64,000 nt of DNA from Paenibacillus spiritus (GTDB lineage Bacteria; Bacillota; Bacilli; Paenibacillales; Paenibacillaceae): the NCBI RefSeq assembly GCF_008710135.1, contig NZ_VYKK01000008.1, forward strand, positions 62,001 to 126,000, given 5' to 3'. The notes beneath the pieces were generated by a model. That model did no database searches. It was not told the DNA's origin and was given only the letters and a program-made list of their open reading frames with translations. Below, piece after piece: positions 35,329-44,444 of this stretch. The position numbers and the translations under genes are program-made. Each line of letters starts with the position of its first letter. The stretch's first letter is position 1.

Positions 35329-37578
35329 ATGAAGATTCATGTAGACGAAGCGCGTGGCCTGTTCCATCTGCAATCCAGGGGCGCCAGCTATCTGCTTCGG
35401 ATTATTGAGGGCTATCCGGCCCACTTATATTGGGGTCCCCTGCTGCGCCACGATGCCGGACTTGCGGATGTGCTGGAGCTTCGCGCCCGCTCCTCGTTCT
35501 CGCCGACTCCCGACCCCTCCGCCCCGCATCTGTCGCTGGATGCGCTGCCCCAGGAATATCCGCAGTACGGCACGAGCGACTTCCGCCAGCCGGCTTACCA
35601 GGTTCAGCTGGCCGACGGCTCCCGGATCACGGAGCTCCGCTATGCCGGCTACCGCATCCTTCCGGGCAAGCCGGCGCTGACCGGCCTTCCTGCGGTATAC
35701 GCGGAGACGGACGAAGAAGCTCTGACGCTGGAGCTGCTTCTCGCCGACGAATATTCCGGCTTGAAGGCAGCGCTTCTCTACACCGTGTTCGCGGATCATT
35801 CCGCCATCACCCGGTCCGTGCGTTTTGAGCATGCCGGGAAGGAGCCGCTGCGGATCGAGGAGGCCGCCAGCGTATCCGTCGATCTCGCGGATTCGCAGTA
35901 CGAGGCGCTGTATTTGTCGGGGGCCTGGGCGCGGGAACGCCATGTCCAGCGCCGCCCGCTGGCGCCGGGCGCCATGCGCCTGGAGAGCCGCCGCGGCTCC
36001 AGCAGCCATCAGTTCAACCCGTTCCTCGCCCTCCTTCGTCCTGGTACCGACGAGGACCGCGGCGCCGCTTACGGCTTCAGCCTAGTCTACAGCGGCAGCT
36101 TTGCCGCCCAAGCCGAGGTCGAGCAGTTCGGACAGACCCGAGTTACCTTGGGAATCAACCCGTTCGACTTCTCCTGGCTGCTGGAGCCGGGCGAGTCCTT
36201 CCAGACGCCTGAGGCGGTGCTGGTCTATTCCGGCGAAGGCCTGGGCGGCATGTCCCGCACCTATCACCGCCTGTACCGGACCCGGCTGTGCCGGGGCGTC
36301 TACCGGGACAAGGAACGGCCGATTCTGGTCAACAACTGGGAAGCGACGTATTTCGACTTCGATGCCGACAAGATCGAAGCCATTGCGCGGGAGGCCGGTC
36401 CGCTCGGCATCGAATTGTTCGTGCTGGACGACGGCTGGTTCGGCAAGCGCGACAGCGACAACAGCTCGCTCGGCGATTGGTTCGAAGACAGCCGCAAGCT
36501 GCCGGGCGGCTTGGCCGACCTTGCGGCCCGGGTCGGGAAGCAGGGACTGAAGTTCGGGCTGTGGGTCGAGCCGGAGATGATTTCTCCCGACAGCGAGCTG
36601 TACCGCAAGCACCCCGACTGGTGTCTGCATGCGGCCGGACGTCGGCGGACGGAAGGCCGCCAGCAGCTTATTCTGGATCTGTCGCGTCCCGAGGTGTGCG
36701 ATTACCTCTACGAGACGCTGAGCGCCGTCTTCGGCAGTGCGCCGATTCAGTACGTCAAATGGGACATGAACCGCAATATGACCGAAATTGCTTCTGCGGC
36801 GGCGGCTCCCGAGCGCCAAAAGGAGACGGCCCACCGCTACATGCTCGGCCTGTACGATCTGCTGGAGCGCCTGACGGCCCGCTTCCCGGATATTCTGTTC
36901 GAGAGCTGCTCGGGCGGAGGCGGACGCTTCGATCCCGGCATGCTCTATTACATGCCGCAGACCTGGACCAGCGACGACACCGACGCCGTCGAGCGGCTGG
37001 CCATCCAGTACGGCACCAGCATCGTCTATCCGGCCAGCAGCATGGGCGCGCATGTCTCGGCGGTGCCGAACCACCAGGTGGACCGGCTCACCTCGCTGGC
37101 CATTCGCGGCGACGTCGCCATGAGCGGCAATTTCGGCTATGAGCTGGATCTCACCCGCTTCACAGAGGTGGAGAAGCGGCTTGCCGCCAAGCAGATCGCC
37201 CAGTACAAAGAGATTCGCTCGCTCGTGCAGCAGGGCGATATGTATCGGCTTCAGAGTCCGTTTGAGGGCCGGGGCGACACCGCCTGGATGTTCGTCAGCG
37301 CCGACAAGAGCGAAGCCTTCGTCGCTTACTTCCGCGTCCTGGCCGAGCCGAACGGGGCGATCCGGCGCCTCATCCTGCGCGGTCTCGATCCGAATCGCGA
37401 TTACGTGATTGAGGCCGGCGCGGCGGACGGGGAAGCCCTTGGCCGCGAAGGGACGACCGCCACCGGCGAATCCCCGGCTGTCGGCGGCGACCGGCTGATG
37501 CAGATCGGACTGGTTGTCTCCGATCTGCGGGGCGACTACGCCAGCTGCACCTACCGCCTGCGGGCGGTAACGCGCTGA
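35329..37578 (+). CDS. GH36 alpha-galactosidase (second copy)
   Basis: The 749-residue enzyme has the same organisation as the GH36 at 22433: N-terminal beta-sandwich, TIM barrel with nucleophile Asp in YVKWDMNRN (near 480) and acid/base Asp in TWTSDDTD (near 550), and C-terminal beta domain. The frame opens at a GTG at 35317, but AGAGGAG lies 11 bases before the ATG at 35329. The protein from there (MKIHVDEARGLFHL) aligns with the start of the other copy. No signal peptide is seen, so it acts on imported oligosaccharides. It is probably co-transcribed with the preceding LacI-type gene. It has extra glycine/alanine-rich insertions near the C-terminus. Confidence 0.96.
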   Translation: MKIHVDEARGLFHLQSRGASYLLRIIEGYPAHLYWGPLLRHDAGLADVLELRARSSFSPTPDPSAPHLSLDALPQEYPQYGTSDFRQPAYQVQLADGSRITELRYAGYRILPGKPALTGLPAVYAETDEEALTLELLLADEYSGLKAALLYTVFADHSAITRSVRFEHAGKEPLRIEEAASVSVDLADSQYEALYLSGAWARERHVQRRPLAPGAMRLESRRGSSSHQFNPFLALLRPGTDEDRGAAYGFSLVYSGSFAAQAEVEQFGQTRVTLGINPFDFSWLLEPGESFQTPEAVLVYSGEGLGGMSRTYHRLYRTRLCRGVYRDKERPILVNNWEATYFDFDADKIEAIAREAGPLGIELFVLDDGWFGKRDSDNSSLGDWFEDSRKLPGGLADLAARVGKQGLKFGLWVEPEMISPDSELYRKHPDWCLHAAGRRRTEGRQQLILDLSRPEVCDYLYETLSAVFGSAPIQYVKWDMNRNMTEIASAAAAPERQKETAHRYMLGLYDLLERLTARFPDILFESCSGGGGRFDPGMLYYMPQTWTSDDTDAVERLAIQYGTSIVYPASSMGAHVSAVPNHQVDRLTSLAIRGDVAMSGNFGYELDLTRFTEVEKRLAAKQIAQYKEIRSLVQQGDMYRLQSPFEGRGDTAWMFVSADKSEAFVAYFRVLAEPNGAIRRLILRGLDPNRDYVIEAGAADGEALGREGTTATGESPAVGGDRLMQIGLVVSDLRGDYASCTYRLRAVTR

Positions 37579-37646
37579 TCCGTCCACCCGGATCATGCGC
37601 GGCAGCAAGCGCGGCCTGAAGCAGGCCGCCGCACACCGCAAGAAAG

Positions 37647-37700
37647 CAAGCTCCCCTCCCGCGTGCAGAATCAGATTCTGGCCGGGGAGAGGAGCTTGTC
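37647..37700. terminator. hairpin between convergent GH36 and the small hypothetical gene
   Basis: CAAGCTCC with CCTCCC pairs with GGGGAG with AGGAGCTTG around a loop, followed on the plus strand by TCTTTGTT. It can serve both convergent genes. Confidence 0.6.
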
Positions 37701-37705
37701 TTTGT

Positions 37706-38164
37706 TCAGAGGATGGAATAATAGGATTCGGATTCTTCGATAAGCGCTGCAAGAGCGCAGAGCTCCGGGCGGTCCCGATCGCCCTTGGAGCCGGACGCCC
37801 CGCTCCGGACGGAGCCGCCGCTTACAGCCGTCAGCAGATCCGCGCTCCGGGCCAGCACCCAGCCGGACAGGGCGGATTGAAGCGCCTGCCGCTGGCAGGG
37901 CGACCATTCCCGTTCTCCTGTCATCAGCAGGGCGAAGGCTTCCTCCGGGGTGGAGAGACGGAGTTCCTTCAGGAAGCTTCCCCACTTAATCAGATCCAAC
38001 GCCTGTCCGTTCAAAGGAACGGCGCATTCTCCGCAGCCCGTATAACCGTGCGCAGACAGCCTCAGCACGACGTACCCGTGCCCCGGGCTAGGCGCCAGGC
38101 GGCTAAATGAAGGTCTGGAACGAAAGGCAAAAAGTTCAATCCCGATTATAGCGCCCCGATCCAT
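37706..38164 (-). CDS. small protein resembling the N-terminal capping domain of enolase-superfamily enzymes
   Basis: The 152-residue protein has a GGAGGAA ribosome binding site 11 bases before the ATG. Its first 70 residues (IIGIELFAF, then GYVVLRLSAHGYTGCGECAVPL) resemble the N-terminal capping domain of muconate-cycloisomerase/mandelate-racemase type enzymes, where the pattern is VLVRL..DG..GWGE. The catalytic barrel that should follow is absent, and the rest is a polar, low-similarity tail. It may be a decayed gene remnant or a stand-alone protein. I do not recognise a function. Confidence 0.6.
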   Translation of the reverse strand: MDRGAIIGIELFAFRSRPSFSRLAPSPGHGYVVLRLSAHGYTGCGECAVPLNGQALDLIKWGSFLKELRLSTPEEAFALLMTGEREWSPCQRQALQSALSGWVLARSADLLTAVSGGSVRSGASGSKGDRDRPELCALAALIEESESYYSIL

Positions 38165-38402
38165 GATGACAAATTCCTCCTCGGTGTCCGTTTAGACCGA
38201 ATCATACAAGGACGCGGGCAGGCTTGTAAAAAGCGGCTGCCGCCTCTATTCCGCAGGTATGCACCGTCTGGGAGAGAATGTCCCTCCTAACCGCGCATTC
38301 TCCGGTTATCTTCCCGTTTATCGGCCGAAATCTCGCCTTTGCTCTGATTTTAACGGGATATTAACCGGGCAGGCGCGATTCATACGGGATCTTAATCCTC
38401 TT
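38165..38402. other. intergenic stretch with no recognised gene
   Basis: About 240 bases between the small hypothetical gene and the GH130 terminator. I see a degenerate CGGGATnTTAA pattern repeated around 38348-38395 but no convincing coding frame or RNA element. Confidence 0.5.
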
Positions 38403-38448
38403 AAAAAAGCCGGGCAGCCCGGGGATCATCCCCCGGCTGCCCGGCTTG
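38403..38448 (-). terminator. rho-independent terminator of the first GH130 gene
   Basis: On the minus strand, AAGCCGGGCAGCCGGGGG pairs with CCCCGGGCTGCCCGGCTT around a short loop and is followed by a run of T. Confidence 0.93.
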
Positions 38449-38469
38449 TCCTGCTTCTATCCGCTGCGC

Positions 38470-39492
38470 TTACAGCCGGCCGATTCCGGCGTCGTCCGCG
38501 ACTTCCTCATGGGTATCCTTCACATACTGCACGATATCCTGAACCGTCGTGTAGGCTACGCCGACATACGTATCGGCCGCGCCGTAATAGATGGCGATCC
38601 GGCCGGTATCGGCGTCCTGCAGAGTGGCGCAAGGGAAGACGACATTCGGAACGAAGCCTCTCTCCTCGTACCATTCTTCCGGAGTGAGCACGAAGTTGCG
38701 GGACCGGTACTTCACCTTGGACGGCTCCTCCAGATCGAGAATAACGGCGCCCATGCTGTAGACGAAGCCGTTGCAGGTGCCGGTTACGCCGTGATAGAAC
38801 ATGAGCCAGCCTTCGGAGGTCTCAATTGGAGCAGGACCGCCGCCGATCTTGACGTTCTGCCACCAGCCTTCGCCGCCTTTGCTCATCACATGGCGGTGCT
38901 TGCCCCAGTATACGAAGTCCGGGCTTTCGCTCAGAAACACATCTCCGAACGGAGTATGGCCGCTGTCGCTTGGACGGGACAGCATCACGAAGTTGCCGTT
39001 GATCTTGCGCGGGAACAGCACGCCGTTGCGGTTGAACGGCAGGAACGGGTTCTCCAGCGCTGTGAACGTCTTGAAATCCTGGGTCTTGGCAACGCCGATG
39101 GCGGCGCCGTAGAAATCGGTGCACCAGATGATGTAATACGTATCTTCGACTTTGACCAGTCGCGGGTCATAAGCATAGCGGGGCTGGTACGGGTTGCCGG
39201 CTTCGTCCTGGAACTGGATCGGGCTCTCTTCAATCTTCCAGTCCAGTCCGTCTTGGCTGTGTCCCAGGCGCAGATGCGGACGCGTAGTGTCGGTCTCGGT
39301 GCGGAATACGCCGATATAACGGCCTTCATAAGGAGCAACCGCGCTGTTAAAGATTCGGGCGATGTCCTTGGCGGGATTGCGTTTGATTACGGGATTGCTG
39401 CTGTGTCTCCAGAGCGGCTTCACATGTCCTTCCGGCTTCTCTTCCCAAGGAATGTTTGGCAGCGCTCCTCCAATAATGCGAACCTCTGTCAT
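38470..39492 (-). CDS. GH130 beta-mannooligosaccharide phosphorylase (putative)
   Basis: The 340-residue protein has the GH130 five-bladed propeller patterns. The probable catalytic Asp109 is in RYAYDPRLVK, with the sugar-contact motif GGGPAPIETSEGWLMFYHGV and a late YYGAADTYVGVA. GH130 enzymes split beta-mannosides with phosphate to give mannose 1-phosphate. The form resembles short beta-1,4-mannooligosaccharide phosphorylases, but beta-1,2-mannoside enzymes are close relatives, so linkage is uncertain. The frame is open to 39588, but GGAGGG eight bases before the ATG at 39492 sets the start. It is divergent from the GH113/epimerase/GH130 operon and shares a 377-base control region with it. 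Confidence 0.9.
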   Translation of the reverse strand: MTEVRIIGGALPNIPWEEKPEGHVKPLWRHSSNPVIKRNPAKDIARIFNSAVAPYEGRYIGVFRTETDTTRPHLRLGHSQDGLDWKIEESPIQFQDEAGNPYQPRYAYDPRLVKVEDTYYIIWCTDFYGAAIGVAKTQDFKTFTALENPFLPFNRNGVLFPRKINGNFVMLSRPSDSGHTPFGDVFLSESPDFVYWGKHRHVMSKGGEGWWQNVKIGGGPAPIETSEGWLMFYHGVTGTCNGFVYSMGAVILDLEEPSKVKYRSRNFVLTPEEWYEERGFVPNVVFPCATLQDADTGRIAIYYGAADTYVGVAYTTVQDIVQYVKDTHEEVADDAGIGRL

Positions 39493-39869
39493 TGTGGGTT
39501 CCCTCCATAGGCTAAAGTTAGGGTCAATTATCGAAAAAGTTATTATAAACTTGCTAACATAAATCGAGTTGCAAACGCATTCAATCAACCCATATCTTTA
39601 TTATAGACGCTTTTTACCGAAAATACGAGGGGTTTCATCACTTTTTCTTCGTGTTTTTTATATTATTGTTATTGTTTTGTTAGTAAAAAGCATTTCTTTC
39701 ATATATACCGCGTTTTTCATTGATCCTTCTATGATTATTTTTCTTTTTATTCTTGAAATCAAGCTGGAAAAGAGTTATAAATAAAGTGTCTTGTTATTCA
39801 TAACTAACAAAAAGCAAATAACATTATAACAAAGAACGGCCTATACTCTAAGGAAACGAGGAATCCATC
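39493..39869. promoter_or_regulatory. AT-rich divergent control region of the GH130 and GH113 operons
   Basis: This 377-base gap is far richer in A and T than its surroundings. On the minus strand a TATAAT (39542-39547) serves the GH130 gene. On the plus strand a TATACT (39842-39847) precedes the GH113 gene. Candidate operator copies are ATGTTAGCAAG (minus, 39550-39560), TTGTTAGTAAAAAG (plus, 39677-39690) and an imperfect 20-base palindrome TTGTTA...TAACAA (39791-39810). Confidence 0.6.
39569..39583. promoter_or_regulatory. cre box (15 of 15) upstream of the first GH130 gene
   Basis: TTGCAAACGCATTCA matches WTGNAANCGNWNNCW fully. It lies about 20 bases upstream of the GH130 -10 box, in the -35 region, where CcpA binding would block transcription. 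Confidence 0.65.
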
Positions 39870-40820
39870 ATGACTTGGCCTTCTGCTTACATCGCAGGTG
39901 TTACCTGGGGAGCCATGGGAAGACGCGGCACCTGGGGCAATGAATCAGCGCTGGAGTCCATGCGCCTTATGAAGGAAGAAACCGGCGCCACCTGGATTGC
40001 AATCGCTTTCGGCGCTTTGCAGGACACGGCTCATACGACGGAGATCCGGTTCCGGGAAGCTCCTACGGTTACCGACGAAGAGATTGAATGGGCGATTTCG
40101 TCCGCCAGATCGCTTGGACTCCAAGTCTGCCTGAAGCCGATTGTCAACTGTGCAGACGGAACCTGGAGAGCGCATATCAATTTCTTCGACAAAGACGTCC
40201 CGTGTGAACCCAAATGGAGCGAATGGTTCGCCTCTTATACCGCCTTCATGCTCCATTACGCAGAACTGGCTGAACGGACGGGCTGCGATCTGCTCTGCAT
40301 CGGCTGCGAGACGGTCCAAGCGGACCGCCGCGCAGAGGAATGGCGGGCGCTGATTGCCGAAATCCGCAAGGTCTACTCCGGAACGATTACCTACAACTGC
40401 GACAAGTACCAGGAGGACAATGTGACCTGGTGGGATGCCGTTGATGTCATTTCTTCGAGCGGCTATTATCCGGAGCACGACTGGGAAGAGCAGCTGGACC
40501 GCATCCAGGCCGTGGTGGAACGCGAAGGCAAGCCTTTCTTCTTCATGGAAGCGGGATGCCCGAGCCGCAGCGGCAGCGCCGCCATTCCGAATGACTGGAC
40601 GCTGAACGGACAGCCTAACGAAGCGGAGCAGGCCCGCTATTACCGGGCGATGTTCGAAGCATGCCTTTCAAAGAAATGGATTCACGGTTTCATGCTCTGG
40701 GATTGGCCGGCACGGCTGTACGACCGCCAGCACGCTGCGGACAACCGGGATTACTGCATGTACGGCAAGGAAGCCGCCGGCGTCGTCAAGGATTTTTACA
40801 CCGCACAAACTTCAATCTGA
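39870..40820 (+). CDS. GH113 beta-mannanase (intracellular)
   Basis: The 316-residue protein is a GH113 TIM barrel. It starts with AGVTWGAMGRRGTW; acid/base Glu is in CIGCETVQADRR (near 148) and nucleophile Glu in FFMEAGCPSR (near 227). It has no signal peptide, so it probably trims imported mannooligosaccharides rather than polymer. GAGGAA lies eight bases before the ATG. It heads an operon with the 2-epimerase (22-base gap) and mannosylglucose phosphorylase, which strongly links it to mannan breakdown. Related GH113 members are true beta-1,4-mannanases or transglycosylating enzymes. Confidence 0.92.
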   Translation: MTWPSAYIAGVTWGAMGRRGTWGNESALESMRLMKEETGATWIAIAFGALQDTAHTTEIRFREAPTVTDEEIEWAISSARSLGLQVCLKPIVNCADGTWRAHINFFDKDVPCEPKWSEWFASYTAFMLHYAELAERTGCDLLCIGCETVQADRRAEEWRALIAEIRKVYSGTITYNCDKYQEDNVTWWDAVDVISSSGYYPEHDWEEQLDRIQAVVEREGKPFFFMEAGCPSRSGSAAIPNDWTLNGQPNEAEQARYYRAMFEACLSKKWIHGFMLWDWPARLYDRQHAADNRDYCMYGKEAAGVVKDFYTAQTSI

Positions 40821-40842
40821 ATAAGGAAGTGAATCTCCGATT

Positions 40843-42060
40843 ATGGCAACCCTAACCGAAGACTGGCTGGCCCAGCTTCACCATGAACTCAAGGATAATA
40901 TTCTCGATTTCTGGATTCGGCATACCCTCGATGAAGCCCGCGGCGGTTTTGTCGGCGAAATCGACAGCCGGATGAATGTCAATCCCTCGGCCGAGAAGAG
41001 CCTGGTGCTGAATGCCCGCATTCTCTGGACCTTCTCCAGCGCCTACCGCCTCTACGGCGATCCTGCCTATTTGAAGATGGCGGACCGGGCGCTGGACTAC
41101 CTCCGGCAGCATTTTATCGACTCGGAATACGGCGGACTCTACTGGATGGTCGATGCAGACGGGAATCCGTCCCAGACCAAGAAGCAGGTCTACGGCCAAG
41201 CCTTCGCGGTATACGCGCTGTCGGAATACAACCGCGCCACCGGCTCTGCCGATGCGCTGGAGCTTGCAACCGAGCTGTTCCGGCTGATGGAGAAGCACGG
41301 GTACGATCCGGTCTACGGCGGCTACATTGAAGCGCTGTCCCGTGAATGGGAGAGCACCGACAATCTGACGCTGAGCGACAAGGACCTTAACGAGAAAAAG
41401 TCCATGAACACGCATCTGCACGTGCTTGAAGCCTATACCGCCCTCTACCGCGTGTGGAAGCCCGAAGAGCTCCGCTCCCGGCTGGCCGAGCTGATCACGA
41501 CCATGCTCGATCAGATCGTGACTCCGGACGGCCGGCACTTCCTCCTGTTCTTCGACGAAGCCTGGAACGTCAAGTCCGACCACGTCTCCTACGGACATGA
41601 CATCGAGGGAAGCTGGCTGCTGGCCGAGGCAGCCGAAGTGCTCGGAGACGAAGCACTGCTTAACCGGGTGCGGTCGGTCGCCATCTCGATGGCCGAAGCC
41701 ACGCTGGCCGAAGGCATCGACGAAGACGGCGGCATCTGGAACGAGGCCGGTCCCGGCGGGCTGCTTGGCCGCGACAAGGACTGGTGGCCGCAGGCCGAAG
41801 CGGTCGTAGGCTTCTACAACGCCTACCAGCTGACCGGCGAACCCCGCTTTGAAGAGGCCGCACGCGCTGCCTGGAGCTTCATTGACCGCTATGTTGTCGA
41901 CCATGAACAAGGCGAATGGCACTGGGGCGTCGATGAAGCCCGCCTTCCGCTGTGGAATGAACCCAAGGTGAGCGCCTGGAAATGCCCTTATCACAACAGC
42001 CGCGCCTGCCTGGAAATGATCGAGCGTCTGGAATCCCAAACCCATTCAAAGGAGCAATAA
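40843..42060 (+). CDS. cellobiose 2-epimerase (AGE family)
   Basis: The 405-residue protein has an alpha6/alpha6 barrel. It shows the cellobiose-2-epimerase signatures MNTHLHVLEAYT (near 187), YGHDIEGSWLL (near 250), WWPQAEAV (near 312) and WKCPYHNSRACLEM (near 382); the histidines in the second and last are the acid/base pair. These enzymes convert the reducing-end glucose of cellobiose, or the mannose of beta-1,4-mannobiose, to its 2-epimer. Set between GH113 and mannosylglucose phosphorylase, its job here is very likely mannobiose to mannosylglucose. AAGGAAGTG precedes the ATG. Confidence 0.94.
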   Translation: MATLTEDWLAQLHHELKDNILDFWIRHTLDEARGGFVGEIDSRMNVNPSAEKSLVLNARILWTFSSAYRLYGDPAYLKMADRALDYLRQHFIDSEYGGLYWMVDADGNPSQTKKQVYGQAFAVYALSEYNRATGSADALELATELFRLMEKHGYDPVYGGYIEALSREWESTDNLTLSDKDLNEKKSMNTHLHVLEAYTALYRVWKPEELRSRLAELITTMLDQIVTPDGRHFLLFFDEAWNVKSDHVSYGHDIEGSWLLAEAAEVLGDEALLNRVRSVAISMAEATLAEGIDEDGGIWNEAGPGGLLGRDKDWWPQAEAVVGFYNAYQLTGEPRFEEAARAAWSFIDRYVVDHEQGEWHWGVDEARLPLWNEPKVSAWKCPYHNSRACLEMIERLESQTHSKEQ

Positions 42061-42063
42061 ACC

Positions 42064-43236
42064 ATGACCCCAGTATTTGAAGAACGCAGACAGCAGCTGA
42101 CCGAGCGCTATGAAGCGCTGGTCACCCGCAAGAACGAGAAAGTCCCTTACGGCAACGGCATCTACGACCGCTACCGCTACCCGCTGCTGACAGCGGAGCA
42201 TGCTCCGCTTGTATGGCGCTATGATTTTGACCCCGAGCGCAATCCCTATTTCGAGGAGCGTCTTGGCGTGAACGGCGTGTTCAATCCCGGCGCCATCGAG
42301 CTCGACGGCAAGTTCTATCTCGTAGCCCGCGTCGAAGGCGTGGACCGCAAATCCTTCTTCGCCGTCGCCGAGAGCGACAACGGAATCGACGGATTCCGCT
42401 TCTGGGACCGTCCGGTCGTACTGCCCGAGACCGAAGAGCCGGATACCAATGTCTATGATATGCGTCTGGTCCGCCACGAGGACGGCTGGATCTACGGCCT
42501 CTTCTGCACCGAGCGCAAAGACCCTGACGCCGCTCCCGGCGATCTGTCCAGCGCAGTGGCCCAGTGCGGTATCGCCCGGACGCGCGATCTGAAGACCTGG
42601 GAACGTCTCGCTGACCTGAAGTCCCCTTCCGCCCAGCAGCGCAATGTGGTTCTTCACCCTGAATTCGTGGACGGCAAATACGCCTTCTACACCCGTCCGC
42701 AGGACGGATTCATCGACGCCGGTTCCGGCGGCGGCATCGGCTGGGGACTGTCGGAGAGCATCGAGAATGCGGTGATCGAGAAAGAAATCATCATCGACGA
42801 ACGTCATTACCATACCATCAAAGAAGTCAAGAACGGCCAGGGCCCGGCTCCGATCAAGACGCCAAAGGGATGGCTGCATATCGCTCACGGCGTGCGCGGA
42901 ACGGCAGCGGGACTGCGTTACGTGCTGTACGCCTTCCTCTCCGATCTGGAAGAGCCTTACCGCGTCACGCACCGTCCGGGCGGACACTTCATCGCCCCCG
43001 AAGGCGAAGAACGCGTCGGCGACGTGTCCAATGTTGTCTTCTGCAACGGCATGGTCGCAACTGAGGACGGCAAGATCTACATCTACTACGCTTCCTCCGA
43101 TACCCGCGTCCATGTCGCGACAACGACCGTCGACCAGATGCTCGACTACTGCCTGAACACGCCGGAGGACGCGCTGCGCTCCTACGCCTCCGTCCAGCAG
43201 CGTCTGGAACTGATCGAACGCAATCTGCAGGGCTAA
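42064..43236 (+). CDS. 4-O-beta-D-mannosyl-D-glucose phosphorylase (GH130)
   Basis: The 390-residue protein fits the mannosylglucose phosphorylase branch of GH130 in length and motifs. These are the probable catalytic Asp132 in [33 protein letters not shown], and the late [15 protein letters not shown] and [14 protein letters not shown]. The enzyme splits mannosylglucose with phosphate to mannose 1-phosphate and glucose in the cytoplasm. AAAGGAG at the end of the epimerase gene serves its ATG three bases after that stop. It follows the epimerase exactly as in the known epimerase-phosphorylase mannan pathway of Bacteroides and Ruminococcus. Confidence 0.95.
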   Translation: MTPVFEERRQQLTERYEALVTRKNEKVPYGNGIYDRYRYPLLTAEHAPLVWRYDFDPERNPYFEERLGVNGVFNPGAIELDGKFYLVARVEGVDRKSFFAVAESDNGIDGFRFWDRPVVLPETEEPDTNVYDMRLVRHEDGWIYGLFCTERKDPDAAPGDLSSAVAQCGIARTRDLKTWERLADLKSPSAQQRNVVLHPEFVDGKYAFYTRPQDGFIDAGSGGGIGWGLSESIENAVIEKEIIIDERHYHTIKEVKNGQGPAPIKTPKGWLHIAHGVRGTAAGLRYVLYAFLSDLEEPYRVTHRPGGHFIAPEGEERVGDVSNVVFCNGMVATEDGKIYIYYASSDTRVHVATTTVDQMLDYCLNTPEDALRSYASVQQRLELIERNLQG

Positions 43237-43273
43237 CTGCCCGGAACGCCCCATGAATCGCATCATCGCACAC

Positions 43274-43310
43274 AGAAGAAGAGGCCGTCCAAGTGACGGC
43301 CTCTTCTTCT
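43274..43310. terminator. bidirectional terminator after the phosphorylase and LacI-type genes
   Basis: AGAAGAAGAGGCCGTC pairs with GACGGCCTCTTCTTCT around a five-base loop, between two convergent genes. Confidence 0.88.
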
Positions 43311-43344
43311 AGTTGTCCGCATAACCATTTCATTACCGCTCGGC

Positions 43345-44421
43345 TTAGTCCTGCTCCTCTGTTCCGGGGGCCCCGGCGGAATCGCGGTGCACCACATCGG
43401 CCGAGATCAGCAGCTTCATCAGCGGAGCCGCCGGCCCCTGAATGCGGTTCAGCAGCTTGTCCACCGCTGCCCGCCCCATCGCTTCCTTCGGAACGTGCAC
43501 CGTAGTCAGCGGCGGAACAGCGCGGAAAGCGTCGTCAATGTTGTCAAAGCCGGTTACCGCGGTCTTCCCCGGAATCGACCATCCCAGCTCTCTCAGGACG
43601 CCGCCGACGCCCAGGGCAATCATATCGTTGGCGCAGACAAGCGCGGTCGGCATCGTACCCGACTCGATCCGTTCCTTCGCCCATTGCTGGAAGGATTCCC
43701 CGAAGATCCCCTCTTCTCCGCTCTCCATCAGGAGCATCGGATCATTCTGATCTTGAGGTTGAATGCCGTTCTCCTCCAGCGCGCTGCGAAATCCGATCCA
43801 GCGGTCGCGGAAGCTTCGCGAATACCGGATGTTGCCGATAAAATGGAGCGACCGGTGCCCGATCCCGATCAGGTGGTTCGTCAGGCGCCCCATAGCGTCC
43901 ACGTTGCCGACGAACACCGTATCGCTCGGTATCAGCGGGTCTTCATGATCGATCAGCACCATCGGCACCCCGATTCGCCGCACCTCAAGCAGCATCGAGG
44001 TTGAAATCTGCCCGACGCCGATCAGACCCAGAATGCCGTTCGGATTCAGGACATGGGCGAAATGCTCCGGACGCTGCTCGGAAATAATGACCATTCCCAC
44101 GCCTTCCGCGTCCAGCGCCAGCGCGATGCCGTCGATAATTCTTCCCCAATAGACGGAGTCCTGGGTCTGCGAACGGATATTGGGCATCAGCACCAGCACC
44201 GACTGCCGGCTGCGATCCTCCGGTGAGACGGAAGCGGCACGGACGACAGGCTGCAGGTAGCTGTTCTTCTGGGTAAAATAACCGAGCTGGGACGCCGCCT
44301 GAATGACCCGTTCCCGGGTCGCCTCGTTGACACCGCCTTTGCCGGACAGGGCTTTGGATACAACAAACTTGGATACGCCCAGATGATCGGCGATTTTTTG
44401 CATGGTAACCTTCTTGGCCAT
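43345..44421 (-). CDS. LacI-family regulator, probable controller of the GH130/GH113 genes
   Basis: The 358-residue protein has an N-terminal LacI helix-turn-helix (TMQKIADHLGVSKFVVSKAL through RVIQAASQLGYF, residues 6-50) and a sugar-binding ligand domain (about 75-350). The frame extends to a TTG at 44451, but GGTGGAG nine bases before the ATG at 44421 marks the start. It converges with the GH113-epimerase-GH130 operon. Its own promoter region carries two TTGTTAG elements, one identical over 14 bases to an element in the GH130/GH113 control region. This suggests autoregulation and control of those genes. The effector is probably a mannose-containing sugar; that is inferred from context. Confidence 0.92.
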   Translation of the reverse strand: MAKKVTMQKIADHLGVSKFVVSKALSGKGGVNEATRERVIQAASQLGYFTQKNSYLQPVVRAASVSPEDRSRQSVLVLMPNIRSQTQDSVYWGRIIDGIALALDAEGVGMVIISEQRPEHFAHVLNPNGILGLIGVGQISTSMLLEVRRIGVPMVLIDHEDPLIPSDTVFVGNVDAMGRLTNHLIGIGHRSLHFIGNIRYSRSFRDRWIGFRSALEENGIQPQDQNDPMLLMESGEEGIFGESFQQWAKERIESGTMPTALVCANDMIALGVGGVLRELGWSIPGKTAVTGFDNIDDAFRAVPPLTTVHVPKEAMGRAAVDKLLNRIQGPAAPLMKLLISADVVHRDSAGAPGTEEQD

Positions 44422-44444
44422 CGACGGAATCTCCACCTTATCCC

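Noticed and set aside
36082..37752. 556-codon frame antisense to the second GH36
   Set aside because: Shadow of the GH36 gene; no start signal.
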